From Ancylobacter sp. IITR112 (lineage in GTDB: Bacteria; Pseudomonadota; Alphaproteobacteria; Rhizobiales; Xanthobacteraceae): a stretch of DNA of 64,000 nt. A program made the translations under genes and the position numbers. Position 1 is the first letter of the stretch; each line of letters begins with the position of its first letter. Positions 55,047 through 63,260 of the stretch are shown here, in pieces. The notes beneath the pieces were generated by a model. That model was not told where the DNA came from and did no database searches. It saw only the letters and a program-made list of their open reading frames with translations. The stretch covers positions 3,410,001 through 3,474,000 of the forward strand of contig NZ_JBGCUS010000001.1 of assembly GCF_041415945.1 (NCBI RefSeq), given 5' to 3'.

Positions 55047-56075
55047 CTAGCTGATGCCCCGCAGGGTGCGGTAGACCGTCAGGCGCGAGGTCAGCGTCGT
55101 CACCAGCGCCACCAGCACCGCCACACCGATGATGCCGCCATAGCCGCGCGCGTCGATGGTCATCGCACCGACGAAGGTATCCACCTGCTGGTCGACCCGC
55201 AGCCAGGATGGCACCGTCGACCCGAGGAAGAACAGCGCGATGGCCGCACCGCCGCCCACCGCCGCGCCCTTCAGGCCGACGGTGAGGAAGTGGCGCTGGA
55301 ACTCCGAGACGATGAAGGTATCGCGCGCCCCGACGAAATGCAGCACCTCCACCACGAAGCGGGCCGCTTCCACCGCGGCGCGGGTGGCGACAGTGACGCA
55401 CAGCACCGTAGCGGTGGCGACGAGGGCCAGCACGGCCAGCCCTATCGTCATCGCCGTGCGGGTGGTGGCGGCGAGCCGCTCCGCCCAGAGCCGGTGGTCG
55501 TCAAGCGTGGCGGAAGGCACCTGCCGGGTCAGCACCTCGCGCAGCGCCGCCAGCGTCTGCGCATCCGCCGTCGCGCCGAGCCTCACCGTGACCAGCCGCG
55601 GCACCGGCAGATTGGCGAGGTCGAGCCCGGCGCCGAGCCAGGGCTCCAGCAGGCGGGCGGTGGCGGCGGGGTCAAGCGCCGTCGCGTCGGCGATGCCGGG
55701 CGTCGACTTGGCGAGTTCCACCGCCTTGGCCAGAGCGGCGTCGACATCCAGCCCGTCGCCCGGCTTGATCTCGATCGTCGCCTCGCGGGCAATGTCGGCG
55801 GTCCACTCGGCCGCGACATTGCTCACGGCGGAGACCGCGCCGATGGTGATGCCGGCGAGAAACGTCATGATGGCGATCACCGCGATCAGCGCCCGCGTCG
55901 TCACCGTGGTGCTGGGCACGATCGGCCGCTGCGCCGCCGACTTGCCGGCGGAGGCGCCCGCGGCGCCGGGTCCAGGCTTTGCGGCGCGCTCGGCGGCGCG
56001 CTCGGCCGCCGGCGCCCGCAGCCGCCCGGCCATGGCCGCCAGCCGTCCCGATCCCGTGGCTCGATGTTCAGTCAT
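55047..56075 (-). CDS. ftsX: cell division protein FtsX
   Basis: Membrane partner of FtsE; regulates septal peptidoglycan hydrolysis through its periplasmic loop. 342 aa with a long Ala/Arg-rich cytoplasmic N-terminus (about 58 residues), one membrane segment at about 62-85, the periplasmic domain (about 90-205), then three more segments. The family pattern VEVLHFVGARDTFIVSEFQRHFL is present. It overlaps ftsE by eight bases. Confidence 0.94.
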   Translation of the reverse strand: MTEHRATGSGRLAAMAGRLRAPAAERAAERAAKPGPGAAGASAGKSAAQRPIVPSTTVTTRALIAVIAIMTFLAGITIGAVSAVSNVAAEWTADIAREATIEIKPGDGLDVDAALAKAVELAKSTPGIADATALDPAATARLLEPWLGAGLDLANLPVPRLVTVRLGATADAQTLAALREVLTRQVPSATLDDHRLWAERLAATTRTAMTIGLAVLALVATATVLCVTVATRAAVEAARFVVEVLHFVGARDTFIVSEFQRHFLTVGLKGAAVGGGAAIALFFLGSTVPSWLRVDQQVDTFVGAMTIDARGYGGIIGVAVLVALVTTLTSRLTVYRTLRGIS

Positions 56076-56727
56076 AGACGGTCAGGCGCCCCTGATTGAT
56101 GACAAGGCGGCGGGCGTCGAACTGGTCCATCAGCCCGATATCGTGGGTCGCGATCAACACGGATGTACCGCTCTTGTGCAGTTCGAGAAACAGGCGCAGC
56201 AGGCGGCGCGCCAGGCTGGGATCGACATTGCCGGTCGGCTCGTCGGCCAGCAGGATTTCCGGCCGGCTGATCAGCGCCCGGGCGATGGCGGCGCGCTGCT
56301 TCTCGCCGCCCGAGAGCACCGGGGGCAGAACATGCATGCGCTCGCCCAGCCCCACCCAATGCAGCAATTCGGTCACTTCCGCCCGGTAGCTCGATTCCTC
56401 CCGCCCCTGCACGCGCAGCGGCAGCGCCACATTCTCATAGGTGCTGAGATGGTCGAGCAGGCGGAAATCCTGAAACACGATGCCGATGCGCTGGCGCAGC
56501 GCCGCCGTCTCGTCCGGCGCCAGCTTGGCGGCGTCGCGGCCGAAAATGGTGATCAGCCCGCGCGTCGGGCGCAGGGAAAGGAACAGCAGCCGCAGCAGCG
56601 TCGTCTTGCCGGCGCCGGACGGGCCGGTGAGGAACTGGAAGGAATGCGGGGGAATGCCGAAGGTGACATCCCGCAGAACCTCCGGACCCATGCCGTAGCG
56701 CAGGCCGACATTTTCGAAGCGAACCAA
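56068..56727 (-). CDS. ftsE: cell division ATP-binding protein FtsE
   Basis: ABC ATPase that works with FtsX at the divisome. 219 aa: Walker A GPSGAGKTT, Q-loop GIVFQDFRLLDHLST, signature LSGGEKQRAAIARAL, Walker B LLADEPTGNVD, H-loop ATHD. The normal start VRFENVGLRYG is preceded by a TTG codon (56727); an in-frame TGA lies two codons upstream, so TTG must be the start. AAGGA at eight bases supports it. Confidence 0.95.
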   Translation of the reverse strand: MVRFENVGLRYGMGPEVLRDVTFGIPPHSFQFLTGPSGAGKTTLLRLLFLSLRPTRGLITIFGRDAAKLAPDETAALRQRIGIVFQDFRLLDHLSTYENVALPLRVQGREESSYRAEVTELLHWVGLGERMHVLPPVLSGGEKQRAAIARALISRPEILLADEPTGNVDPSLARRLLRLFLELHKSGTSVLIATHDIGLMDQFDARRLVINQGRLTVYD

Positions 56728-56933
56728 GACTCAATCCTTCGACGGGACATGGTGCCCGCTGATTCTGATGCCGCGACCTCTAACATAGCGTGTGCACGGC
56801 GTCGCAAAAGACAGGCGCGGGCGCCGGTAACGGGAAACCCCGCTGGACGCGCGGCGATGCCCCGTTCATCCTGCCGGCAAAGCACAAGCCGCGCCAGTTG
56901 CGTGCGCGTCACCCGCCGGGCAAGAGGAAGCCG

Positions 56934-57521
56934 ATGACCGAAGACACCACCGCCCCGACCGCCGCCGATGCCGGGCACGGCTCTCGCAATGCCCGGATCG
57001 AGGTGCTGTTCGATGCCGAGACCATCGCCGAGCGCAACCGTGAACTGGTCGCGGACATCGTCAAGGCCGCGCCGGAGAAGCTGGTGGTGATCGCCGTCCT
57101 CAAGGGCAGCTTCGTCTTTGCCGCCGATCTCATCCGCTCCATGCACCATGCCGGGCTGGCGCCGGAGGTGGAGTTCATCACCCTGTCGAGCTATCGCGAC
57201 GCCCGCATTTCCTCCGGCCATGTCACCGTGCTGCGCGATATTGAGACCGATGTGCGCGGGCGCGACGTGCTGCTGATCGACGACATTCTCGAATCCGGCC
57301 GGACACTGGCCTTCGCCAAGGATCTGCTCGCCGCGCGCGGCGCCCGCCGGGTCATGGTGTGCGTGCTGCTGGAAAAGCCGCACAAGCGCGCGGTGCAGAT
57401 CGAGGCGGATTTCGTCGGCTTCAAATGCCCGGATTATTTCGTCGTCGGCTATGGCATGGATGTCTCGCATGCGTTCCGCCAATTGCCCTTCATCGGCTAC
57501 ATCCCCGAAGCGGAGAAATAG
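56934..57521 (+). CDS. hpt: hypoxanthine phosphoribosyltransferase
   Basis: Salvages hypoxanthine (and usually guanine) with PRPP to IMP/GMP. 195 aa with an extra N-terminal stretch of about 20 residues. VLKGSFVFAADLIR, SSYRDARISSG and the PRPP loop VLLIDDILESGRTL are clear, as is the C-terminal VGYGMDVSHAFRQLPFIG. An AGAGGAAG ribosome site precedes the ATG at 56934. Divergent from ftsE. It competes with the guanine-degrading operon at 31-38 kb for the same bases. Confidence 0.95.
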   Translation: MTEDTTAPTAADAGHGSRNARIEVLFDAETIAERNRELVADIVKAAPEKLVVIAVLKGSFVFAADLIRSMHHAGLAPEVEFITLSSYRDARISSGHVTVLRDIETDVRGRDVLLIDDILESGRTLAFAKDLLAARGARRVMVCVLLEKPHKRAVQIEADFVGFKCPDYFVVGYGMDVSHAFRQLPFIGYIPEAEK

Positions 57522-57561
57522 CGGCGGCGGTGGCGGCTCGCGCCGGCACGCATTTCCCTTT

Positions 57562-57668
57562 CGTCATCCCAGCCGCAGCGAAGCGGAGAGACGGGATCGC
57601 CTGCCGAGCCCGCTTGCCAGCATCGGCAGCCGATCCCGGATACGGCCTGCAGCTGTTCTGGGATGACG
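57562..57668. repeat. dispersed GTCATCCC-type palindromic repeat, copy 2
   Basis: Terminal arms CGTCATCCCA (57562-57571) and TGGGATGACG (57659-57668), with inner GACGGGATCG and CGATCCCGGAT, as in the copy at 51962. It fills the gap between hpt and the converging TIGR02302 gene. Confidence 0.75.
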
Positions 57669-57676
57669 GACCGGCC

Positions 57677-60520
57677 TCAGAAGTCGCGCAGCAGCCGTTC
57701 GAGATAGTCGAGTTCGAGCCGCGGCCGGTCCGGCTCGCCAAAGCGGCGGCGCAGTTCCTCCAGCACGCGGCGGGCGCGCTGCATGTCGAATTCTTCCGGC
57801 ACCTTCACCGTGTTGTCGTCGCCATAGTCGCGCGAGCGCATCGGCCGGCCGAGCGGGTCGGTGCGCTCGGCGCGCTGGCCGGAAGGCCCGCCCGGGCCTT
57901 CGCCGCCGGGCCCGCCCTGCTGCTGCATCGCCTCGGCCATTTGCTGGGCGCCCCGGCGCAGCGCCTGCAGCGCTTCGCTCTGCGCGTCCACCGCGCCGGT
58001 GCCGTCGCCCTCGCCCAGCGCCTGCTCGGCCTCGCGCATCGCCTGTTCGGCCTGGGCGAGACCGTTCTCGCCCGGCATGCCCTGGCCCTGGCCGCGCCCC
58101 TGCCCCTGCTGGCCTTGCCCTTGCTGGCCCTGCCCTTGCTGGCCCTGACCTTGCTGGCCCTCGCCGTTCTCGCCTTGCTGCCCTTGTTGGCCCTGCTGCC
58201 CTTGCTGGCCCTGTTGACCCTGGCCCCGCATCGCCTGCTGCATCTTCTCACGCAGTTGGCGTAGCTGGTCACGCAACTGCTCCTGATTCTGCCTGAGGTC
58301 GTTGAAGGCCTGATCCTGCTGGCCGTCGCGCCCTTCCTTGAAGGTGCGGTCGCGCAATTGCTGCTGGCGGCGGATCATGTCGCCGAGCTGGTCCATGGAC
58401 TGGGACATCTGGCTCTGCCCCTGCTGGCGCTGCTGCTGACGACCGGCCTGCAGGCCGTTCAGCATATTCTGCAATTCGCTCAGCATCTGCCGCGCCGCGT
58501 CGCGCGCGCCGTTCTTCGCCATGTCCTCGATGCGATCGAGCATCTTCTGCAGGTCCTGCGGGCGGACCGTGCGGGTGTTGGGGTCCATCGGCTGGTTGTC
58601 AGCGCGGTTCGGGTTGCGCCGCGCCTCCTCGGCCAGCGCCTGCATGAACTCGTTCATGGCGTCGCGCAGTTCCTGCGTCAGCCGCGCGATCTCCTCGTCG
58701 GACGCATTGTTGTCGAGCGCGTTCTGCAGCGCCTGCTGCGCGTCGCGCAGCCGCTTCTCGACATCGGAGAGGTCGCCATCCTCGATGCGGACCGCCACCT
58801 CCCAGAGATAGTCGACCACCCCGCGCAGATCGTCGTCGCTGCGGGCATTGGCCAGCCGGTAATAGGCGGTGCGCAGGCCGATATAGTGCGAGGGATCGGG
58901 CGTGAACGCTTCCGGCGCGATGGCAAGCGCATCGAGCGCGGCCTGCACCCGCTCGCGCTGATTGGCGTCGAGCGCGAGCCGGCGTCGCTGCTCGATCAGC
59001 GCCCGCGCCAGCGGGTTGGAGAAGGCGCGCTGCGGCAGGGCGAAGACGCGCGGCGCGGACTGGCCGGAATTGCCCGCCTGGTCGCGCGTCACCAGCACCA
59101 TCTCCACCGTCGTCCCGGCCCAGGGATTCTCGGTGAAATCCTTTGTCGTCTGCCCGCTCGCCATGCGCGAGAGGCTGCCGACCAGCGGCAGCGGAAAATT
59201 GGGCACCTCGACCAGCGGGCGGGGAGCGGCAGGAGCCGGGGCGTTCTTCAGCGCGTGCAGCGGCGCCGGCGGCGGCACGGCGGTAAAGCGCGCCTCGGCG
59301 CCGGCAATGCCGTAATCGTCCTCGGCCTTGTAGCTCAGCGCCAGCGCGTTATTGCCCGACGCCTGCGGCTCCTTGGTCAGCTCGATGGTCGGCGGCAGAT
59401 CGGGCTGAGCGCGGAAATGCCAGGAGACGGAGCGGCCATCCGGCCCTTCGATACGCGCCATGCCATCGGCGGCGATGACGAAGCGCCGTTCCTCGGTCGC
59501 GGCGCCGGGTTGCGCGGAAGGCGCACGGGCGGAGGCGCCCTGTTTAGCGGGTGACGCATCGGTCACGGTCGGGCTCTTGCCCTCCTGCGGCGCGGCGGCG
59601 AGGCCGCCCTGCGTCTCCAGCCGGGCCTCATCGAGCCCGATGACCCGCACCACCAGCTCGCTACCCGCCGGCACCGTCATCGCGCTCGCCTCATAGGACG
59701 GCCCCTCCCCCTCGGGCGACGCGGCGACGCCCTGAGCCACCTCCTGCGAGCGCAGGCCCGGCAGCAGGATGGGCGCCCGGCCGGTATAACCCGGCGGGTC
59801 CACCCAGGCGTCGATGCGGTAGGGCCTGGGCGGCACCAGCTCGGCCCAGTCGAAGGCGGAAGCGATGCGGCGCAGATGCTCGCCCGGCACCATGAAGAAG
59901 GTGGCGATCACGCCGAGCAGCACCAGCGCCCGTAGCGCGCGCCCGTCGCGGGCGGCGATGCCGGGCGACGGCAGGCCGACGCGCAGGCTGCCGATCTGTG
60001 CCGACATCCGCGCCAGATGCGCCCGCCACAGCGCGGCGCCGACGGGATCGTCGGGCTTCGAGGCGAGATGGTCGGAAAGGGCGGTGGCCGGCCGGTGCGG
60101 CAGATGGCTCTCGCGGTCGAGCCGCGCCAGCGTCTCGCGCGCCGAAGGGGGCCGGATGCGCAGCGCCGGCACCAGCGCCAGCGCGAACAGCGCGGCAAAC
60201 AGGACAAGGCCGATGATGCGGCCGAGCGGCGGCAGCGCCAGCCACAGGCCAAGCCAGGAAGCGATGAGAAAGACGCCAAGCGCGGCGCCGAATGCGACGA
60301 TGGCGGGCCAGACCCGCTCCCACAGCAGCACACCGCGCGCGCGCCGGAGCGCCGCCTCCATGCGCGCCGCGGTCGAGCCCGGCTCGGCCGCGCGCCTGTC
60401 GCCGGCTGCGGCCCGCATCCTGTCGGCGCGCGGGTTCACCCCCGCCGCCGGGCGGCCTTCGCCTTCCGTTCCATCCGGTGTTGCCGTCACGCGGCCGACC
60501 TCCGACGCTCTCAGGTCCAC
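57677..60520 (-). CDS. TIGR02302 family (DUF4175) membrane protein
   Basis: A 947-aa protein with membrane segments near residues 70-120 and at about 195-215. A large periplasmic part follows with a Gln-rich coiled region (NMLNGLQAGRQQQRQQGQ...) and a Gly/Gln tract at about 764-814 built on repeated G-Q-Q/G-Q-G units. It ends with a conserved EELRRRFGEPDRPRLELDYLERLLRDF. The family lies next to lysA in many Hyphomicrobiales; function unknown. The start is GTG at 60520; the first ~50 residues are low complexity and a later start cannot be excluded. Confidence 0.88.
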   Translation of the reverse strand: MDLRASEVGRVTATPDGTEGEGRPAAGVNPRADRMRAAAGDRRAAEPGSTAARMEAALRRARGVLLWERVWPAIVAFGAALGVFLIASWLGLWLALPPLGRIIGLVLFAALFALALVPALRIRPPSARETLARLDRESHLPHRPATALSDHLASKPDDPVGAALWRAHLARMSAQIGSLRVGLPSPGIAARDGRALRALVLLGVIATFFMVPGEHLRRIASAFDWAELVPPRPYRIDAWVDPPGYTGRAPILLPGLRSQEVAQGVAASPEGEGPSYEASAMTVPAGSELVVRVIGLDEARLETQGGLAAAPQEGKSPTVTDASPAKQGASARAPSAQPGAATEERRFVIAADGMARIEGPDGRSVSWHFRAQPDLPPTIELTKEPQASGNNALALSYKAEDDYGIAGAEARFTAVPPPAPLHALKNAPAPAAPRPLVEVPNFPLPLVGSLSRMASGQTTKDFTENPWAGTTVEMVLVTRDQAGNSGQSAPRVFALPQRAFSNPLARALIEQRRRLALDANQRERVQAALDALAIAPEAFTPDPSHYIGLRTAYYRLANARSDDDLRGVVDYLWEVAVRIEDGDLSDVEKRLRDAQQALQNALDNNASDEEIARLTQELRDAMNEFMQALAEEARRNPNRADNQPMDPNTRTVRPQDLQKMLDRIEDMAKNGARDAARQMLSELQNMLNGLQAGRQQQRQQGQSQMSQSMDQLGDMIRRQQQLRDRTFKEGRDGQQDQAFNDLRQNQEQLRDQLRQLREKMQQAMRGQGQQGQQGQQGQQGQQGENGEGQQGQGQQGQGQQGQGQQGQGRGQGQGMPGENGLAQAEQAMREAEQALGEGDGTGAVDAQSEALQALRRGAQQMAEAMQQQGGPGGEGPGGPSGQRAERTDPLGRPMRSRDYGDDNTVKVPEEFDMQRARRVLEELRRRFGEPDRPRLELDYLERLLRDF

Positions 60521-60651
60521 ACCAGCCCCAGCGTCACCTTAACATGGCGACACCGGCACGCCAGCCCTGCCGCCGGAACGGGCACGCTCAACCCATCAGC
60601 AGATCGTGAAGCCGCGACAGGCCCTGCGCGGCAAGACGGCGCCGGCCGGGC

Positions 60652-61920
60652 TCAGGCGAGCCAGGCGGGGACGCGGTCGAGCGCGATCAGTTCGTCCACC
60701 TCGACGCGGGGGCGCACAATCGCGAATTCCCCACCCCGCGCCAGCACTTCCGGCACCAGAGCGCGCGTATTGTAGGTGGAGGCCTGCACCGCGCCATAGG
60801 CGCCGGCGGTCATGACGGCGATGAGATCGCCCGCCTTCAGCCCCGGCAGGCGGCGCCCCAGCGCCAGGAAATCGCCGGATTCGCACACGGGCCCCACCAC
60901 ATCCGCGACCATCTGTCCCTCGCCGGGCACCGCCTCGCGCACGGGCAAAATCTCGTGATGCGCGTCATAGAGGGTCGGGCGGATCAGGTCGTTCATCGCC
61001 GCGTCGACGATGACGAAGTGCTTGCCCTCGCCTTCCTTCACATAGAGCACGCGGGCGACGAGGATGCCGGCATTGGCCACCAGCATGCGCCCAACCTCGA
61101 AGACGAGACCGAGGCCGAGATTATGCGTGTGCCGCTTCACCAGCGCCGCATAGGCGGAGGGCAGCGGCGGCTCGGCCTCGCCGGCGACATAGGGCACGCC
61201 GAGCCCGCCGCCGAGATCGAGATGGGTGAGCGGGTGCCCCTCCGCCATCAGGTCGCGGGCGAGTTCGACCAGAAGCGCGGTGGCGTTGTCGAACGGGCCG
61301 AGATCGGTGATCTGGCTGCCGATATGCATGTCGACGCCGGTGATGCGCAGCCCCGGCAGGGCGGCGGCGTGGCGATAGACCTCGCGTGCCCGCGACACCG
61401 GAATGCCAAACTTGTTGTCGGACTTGCCGGTGGAGATTTTGTGATGGGTCTTGGCGTCCACGTCCGGGTTGACGCGGATCGAGACCGGCGCCGCCACCCC
61501 GTGGCTCACCGCGACTTCCGAGAGGGTGAGCAGTTCCGGCTCGCTCTCGACATTGAAGCACATGATGCCGGCATCGAGCGCCGCCGCCATTTCCTCACGG
61601 GTCTTGCCGACGCCGGAGAACACGATTTTGTGCGGCTCCACGCTCGCCGCCAGCGCGCGCTTCAACTCCCCGCCGGAGACGATGTCCGCCCCCGCGCCGA
61701 GCCTGGCGAAGGTGCGGATCACCGCCTGGTTGGAATTGGCCTTCACCGCGTAGCACAGCGTGGTGCGCATATCGGCGAAAGCCTCGGTGAACACGCGGTG
61801 GTGCCGCTCCAGCGTCGCCGTGGAATAGGCGTAGAACGGCGTGCCGACCGCGCGGGCGATATCGACAAGGCTCACATCCTCGGCGTGGAGGATGCCGTCA
61901 CGATAGGCGAAATGGTGCAT
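60652..61920 (-). CDS. lysA: diaminopimelate decarboxylase
   Basis: PLP enzyme that decarboxylates meso-diaminopimelate to lysine. 422 aa, fold III. The PLP lysine is in CYAVKANSNQAV (about residue 60). HIGSQITDLGPF, the Gly-rich LDLGGGLGVPY, and the substrate-site CESGDFLA and GAYGAV blocks all match. It is 13 bases after lptM and upstream of the TIGR02302 gene. The preceding enzyme gene, dapF, is in the window at 9 kb. Confidence 0.97.
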   Translation of the reverse strand: MHHFAYRDGILHAEDVSLVDIARAVGTPFYAYSTATLERHHRVFTEAFADMRTTLCYAVKANSNQAVIRTFARLGAGADIVSGGELKRALAASVEPHKIVFSGVGKTREEMAAALDAGIMCFNVESEPELLTLSEVAVSHGVAAPVSIRVNPDVDAKTHHKISTGKSDNKFGIPVSRAREVYRHAAALPGLRITGVDMHIGSQITDLGPFDNATALLVELARDLMAEGHPLTHLDLGGGLGVPYVAGEAEPPLPSAYAALVKRHTHNLGLGLVFEVGRMLVANAGILVARVLYVKEGEGKHFVIVDAAMNDLIRPTLYDAHHEILPVREAVPGEGQMVADVVGPVCESGDFLALGRRLPGLKAGDLIAVMTAGAYGAVQASTYNTRALVPEVLARGGEFAIVRPRVEVDELIALDRVPAWLA

Positions 61921-61933
61921 GGCGCTTCGGTGG

Positions 61934-62143
61934 TCAGAGCAGGCCGTCGAGGATGAAAGGCGTCTTCGGCTTCACCGGGCCGGTATCTTTCGGCACCTTG
62001 CCGTCCGGGCCGGGCTGCGCCTGCGGCGAACCGGGCGGCGGCTCCAGCGGGCCTTTCACGCCGCAGCCGCCCAGCGCCAGCGCGCCACCGAGCGCGAGCG
62101 TAAGAGCAAAGGTGCGGCACAGGCGGGAGAGAGCGCGGGACAA
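61934..62143 (-). CDS. lptM: lipoprotein LptM (YifL-like)
   Basis: A 69-aa lipoprotein with a signal sequence and lipobox LALGGC; the lipidated Cys27 begins the conserved GCGVKGPLEPPP motif. In E. coli, LptM assists maturation of the LptDE lipopolysaccharide translocon. The remaining 35 residues are Pro/Gly/Lys-rich. Located directly before lysA, the usual place in proteobacteria; the commonly adjacent argH is not in the window, and xthA is the upstream neighbour. Confidence 0.92.
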   Translation of the reverse strand: MSRALSRLCRTFALTLALGGALALGGCGVKGPLEPPPGSPQAQPGPDGKVPKDTGPVKPKTPFILDGLL

Positions 62144-62237
62144 GGAGGCTTCCTCGGCTGGGTCGGATCAGGTTCAGGGGCAACCTATAACGCCGCTTGC
62201 GGAAAGGCGAGGCCCGCCGCGCCGCGCATCGCCGCTG

Positions 62238-63056
62238 TCAGGCGTCGAAAGTGGCGATCACCGGCACATGGTCGGAAGGCCGCTCCCAGCCGCGCGCCTC
62301 GCGCAGCACGGTGAGCGCGCGGGCCGTCGGCGCCAGCGCGGGGGTCGCCCACACATGGTCGAGCCGCCGGCCGCGATTGGAAGCCGCCCAGTCGGCGGCG
62401 CGGTAGCTCCACCAGGTGAAGAGCTTCTCCTGCGGCGGGATGAAATTGCGCATCACATCCACCCAATTGCCAGCCGCCTGAAGCTTCGCCAGCTTGTCCA
62501 CCTCGACCGGCGTGTGGCTGACCACGTCGAGCAACTGCTTGTGGCTCCACACATCCGCCTCCAGCGGCGCGATGTTGAGATCGCCCACCAGCACCGAGCG
62601 CGCGGCGGGATCCTGCGGGTGCAGGTGCTCCCAGGCGGTTGCCTCGTCGAGAAAGGCGAGCTTGTGGCGGAATTTCTCGTTCACATCAGGGTCGGGGATA
62701 TCGCCGCCGGCGGGAATGTAGAAATTATGGATGGTGAGCGGCGCGGACAGCCCGGCCTCGCGGCCGAGCACGACAGAGATGTGCCGCGCATCGCCCATGT
62801 CGCAGAAGCCTTGCCGGCTCACATCCTCGAAAGGCCGTTTCGAGAGGATGGCGACGCCGTGATAGCCCTTCTGGCCATGGATGGCGGCGTGGGGATAGCC
62901 GAACTTGGCCGCCTCCTTCAGCGGGAAGCGGTCATCCGGCGTCTTGGTCTCCTGCAGGCAGATGACATCCGGCTGATGTTCCTCGGCGAGCTTGGCGACG
63001 AGCCCGATGCGCAGTCGCACCGAATTGATGTTCCAGGTAGCAATCGAGAGCGGCAA
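62238..63056 (-). CDS. xthA: exodeoxyribonuclease III
   Basis: AP endonuclease/3'-5' exonuclease of base-excision repair. 272 aa of the EEP family. The first block SIATWNINSVRLR, the metal-binding Glu in CLQETKTPD, the catalytic D-x-N in LVGDLNIAP, and RRLDHVW plus the final SDHVPVIATF with the catalytic His are all present. I see no LexA box in its upstream region, which instead holds a dispersed repeat. Confidence 0.96.
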   Translation of the reverse strand: MPLSIATWNINSVRLRIGLVAKLAEEHQPDVICLQETKTPDDRFPLKEAAKFGYPHAAIHGQKGYHGVAILSKRPFEDVSRQGFCDMGDARHISVVLGREAGLSAPLTIHNFYIPAGGDIPDPDVNEKFRHKLAFLDEATAWEHLHPQDPAARSVLVGDLNIAPLEADVWSHKQLLDVVSHTPVEVDKLAKLQAAGNWVDVMRNFIPPQEKLFTWWSYRAADWAASNRGRRLDHVWATPALAPTARALTVLREARGWERPSDHVPVIATFDA

Positions 63057-63096
63057 AGCGGGAGAACCTGTCGGGGGCGGGAATCGGCCGCGACAC

Positions 63097-63200
63097 TAGA
63101 TCATTTCTCGGCTTCACGGAAACAGTGAAATGATCTAATTCTTTGTTTTGTCGCGTCTTCTTTACGCGAACCGGTATCCACCTCGCTCGAAAACGCTCTC
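63097..63200. repeat. RIME-like dispersed repeat, long form
   Basis: Arms TAGATCATTTC (63097-63107) and GAAATGATCTA (63127-63137), then a tail with CTTTGTTTTGTCGCG, a CGCG...CGCG hairpin, ACCGGTATCCAC and CGAAAACGCTCT. From memory this is a widespread intergenic repeat of Hyphomicrobiales, related to the element at 5993. Confidence 0.75.
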
Positions 63201-63260
63201 AAGCATTTGCCGCGAAGGGGAGTCCGCCCCGGCGATCCGCACCGAGCGCCGGCACGGAAG

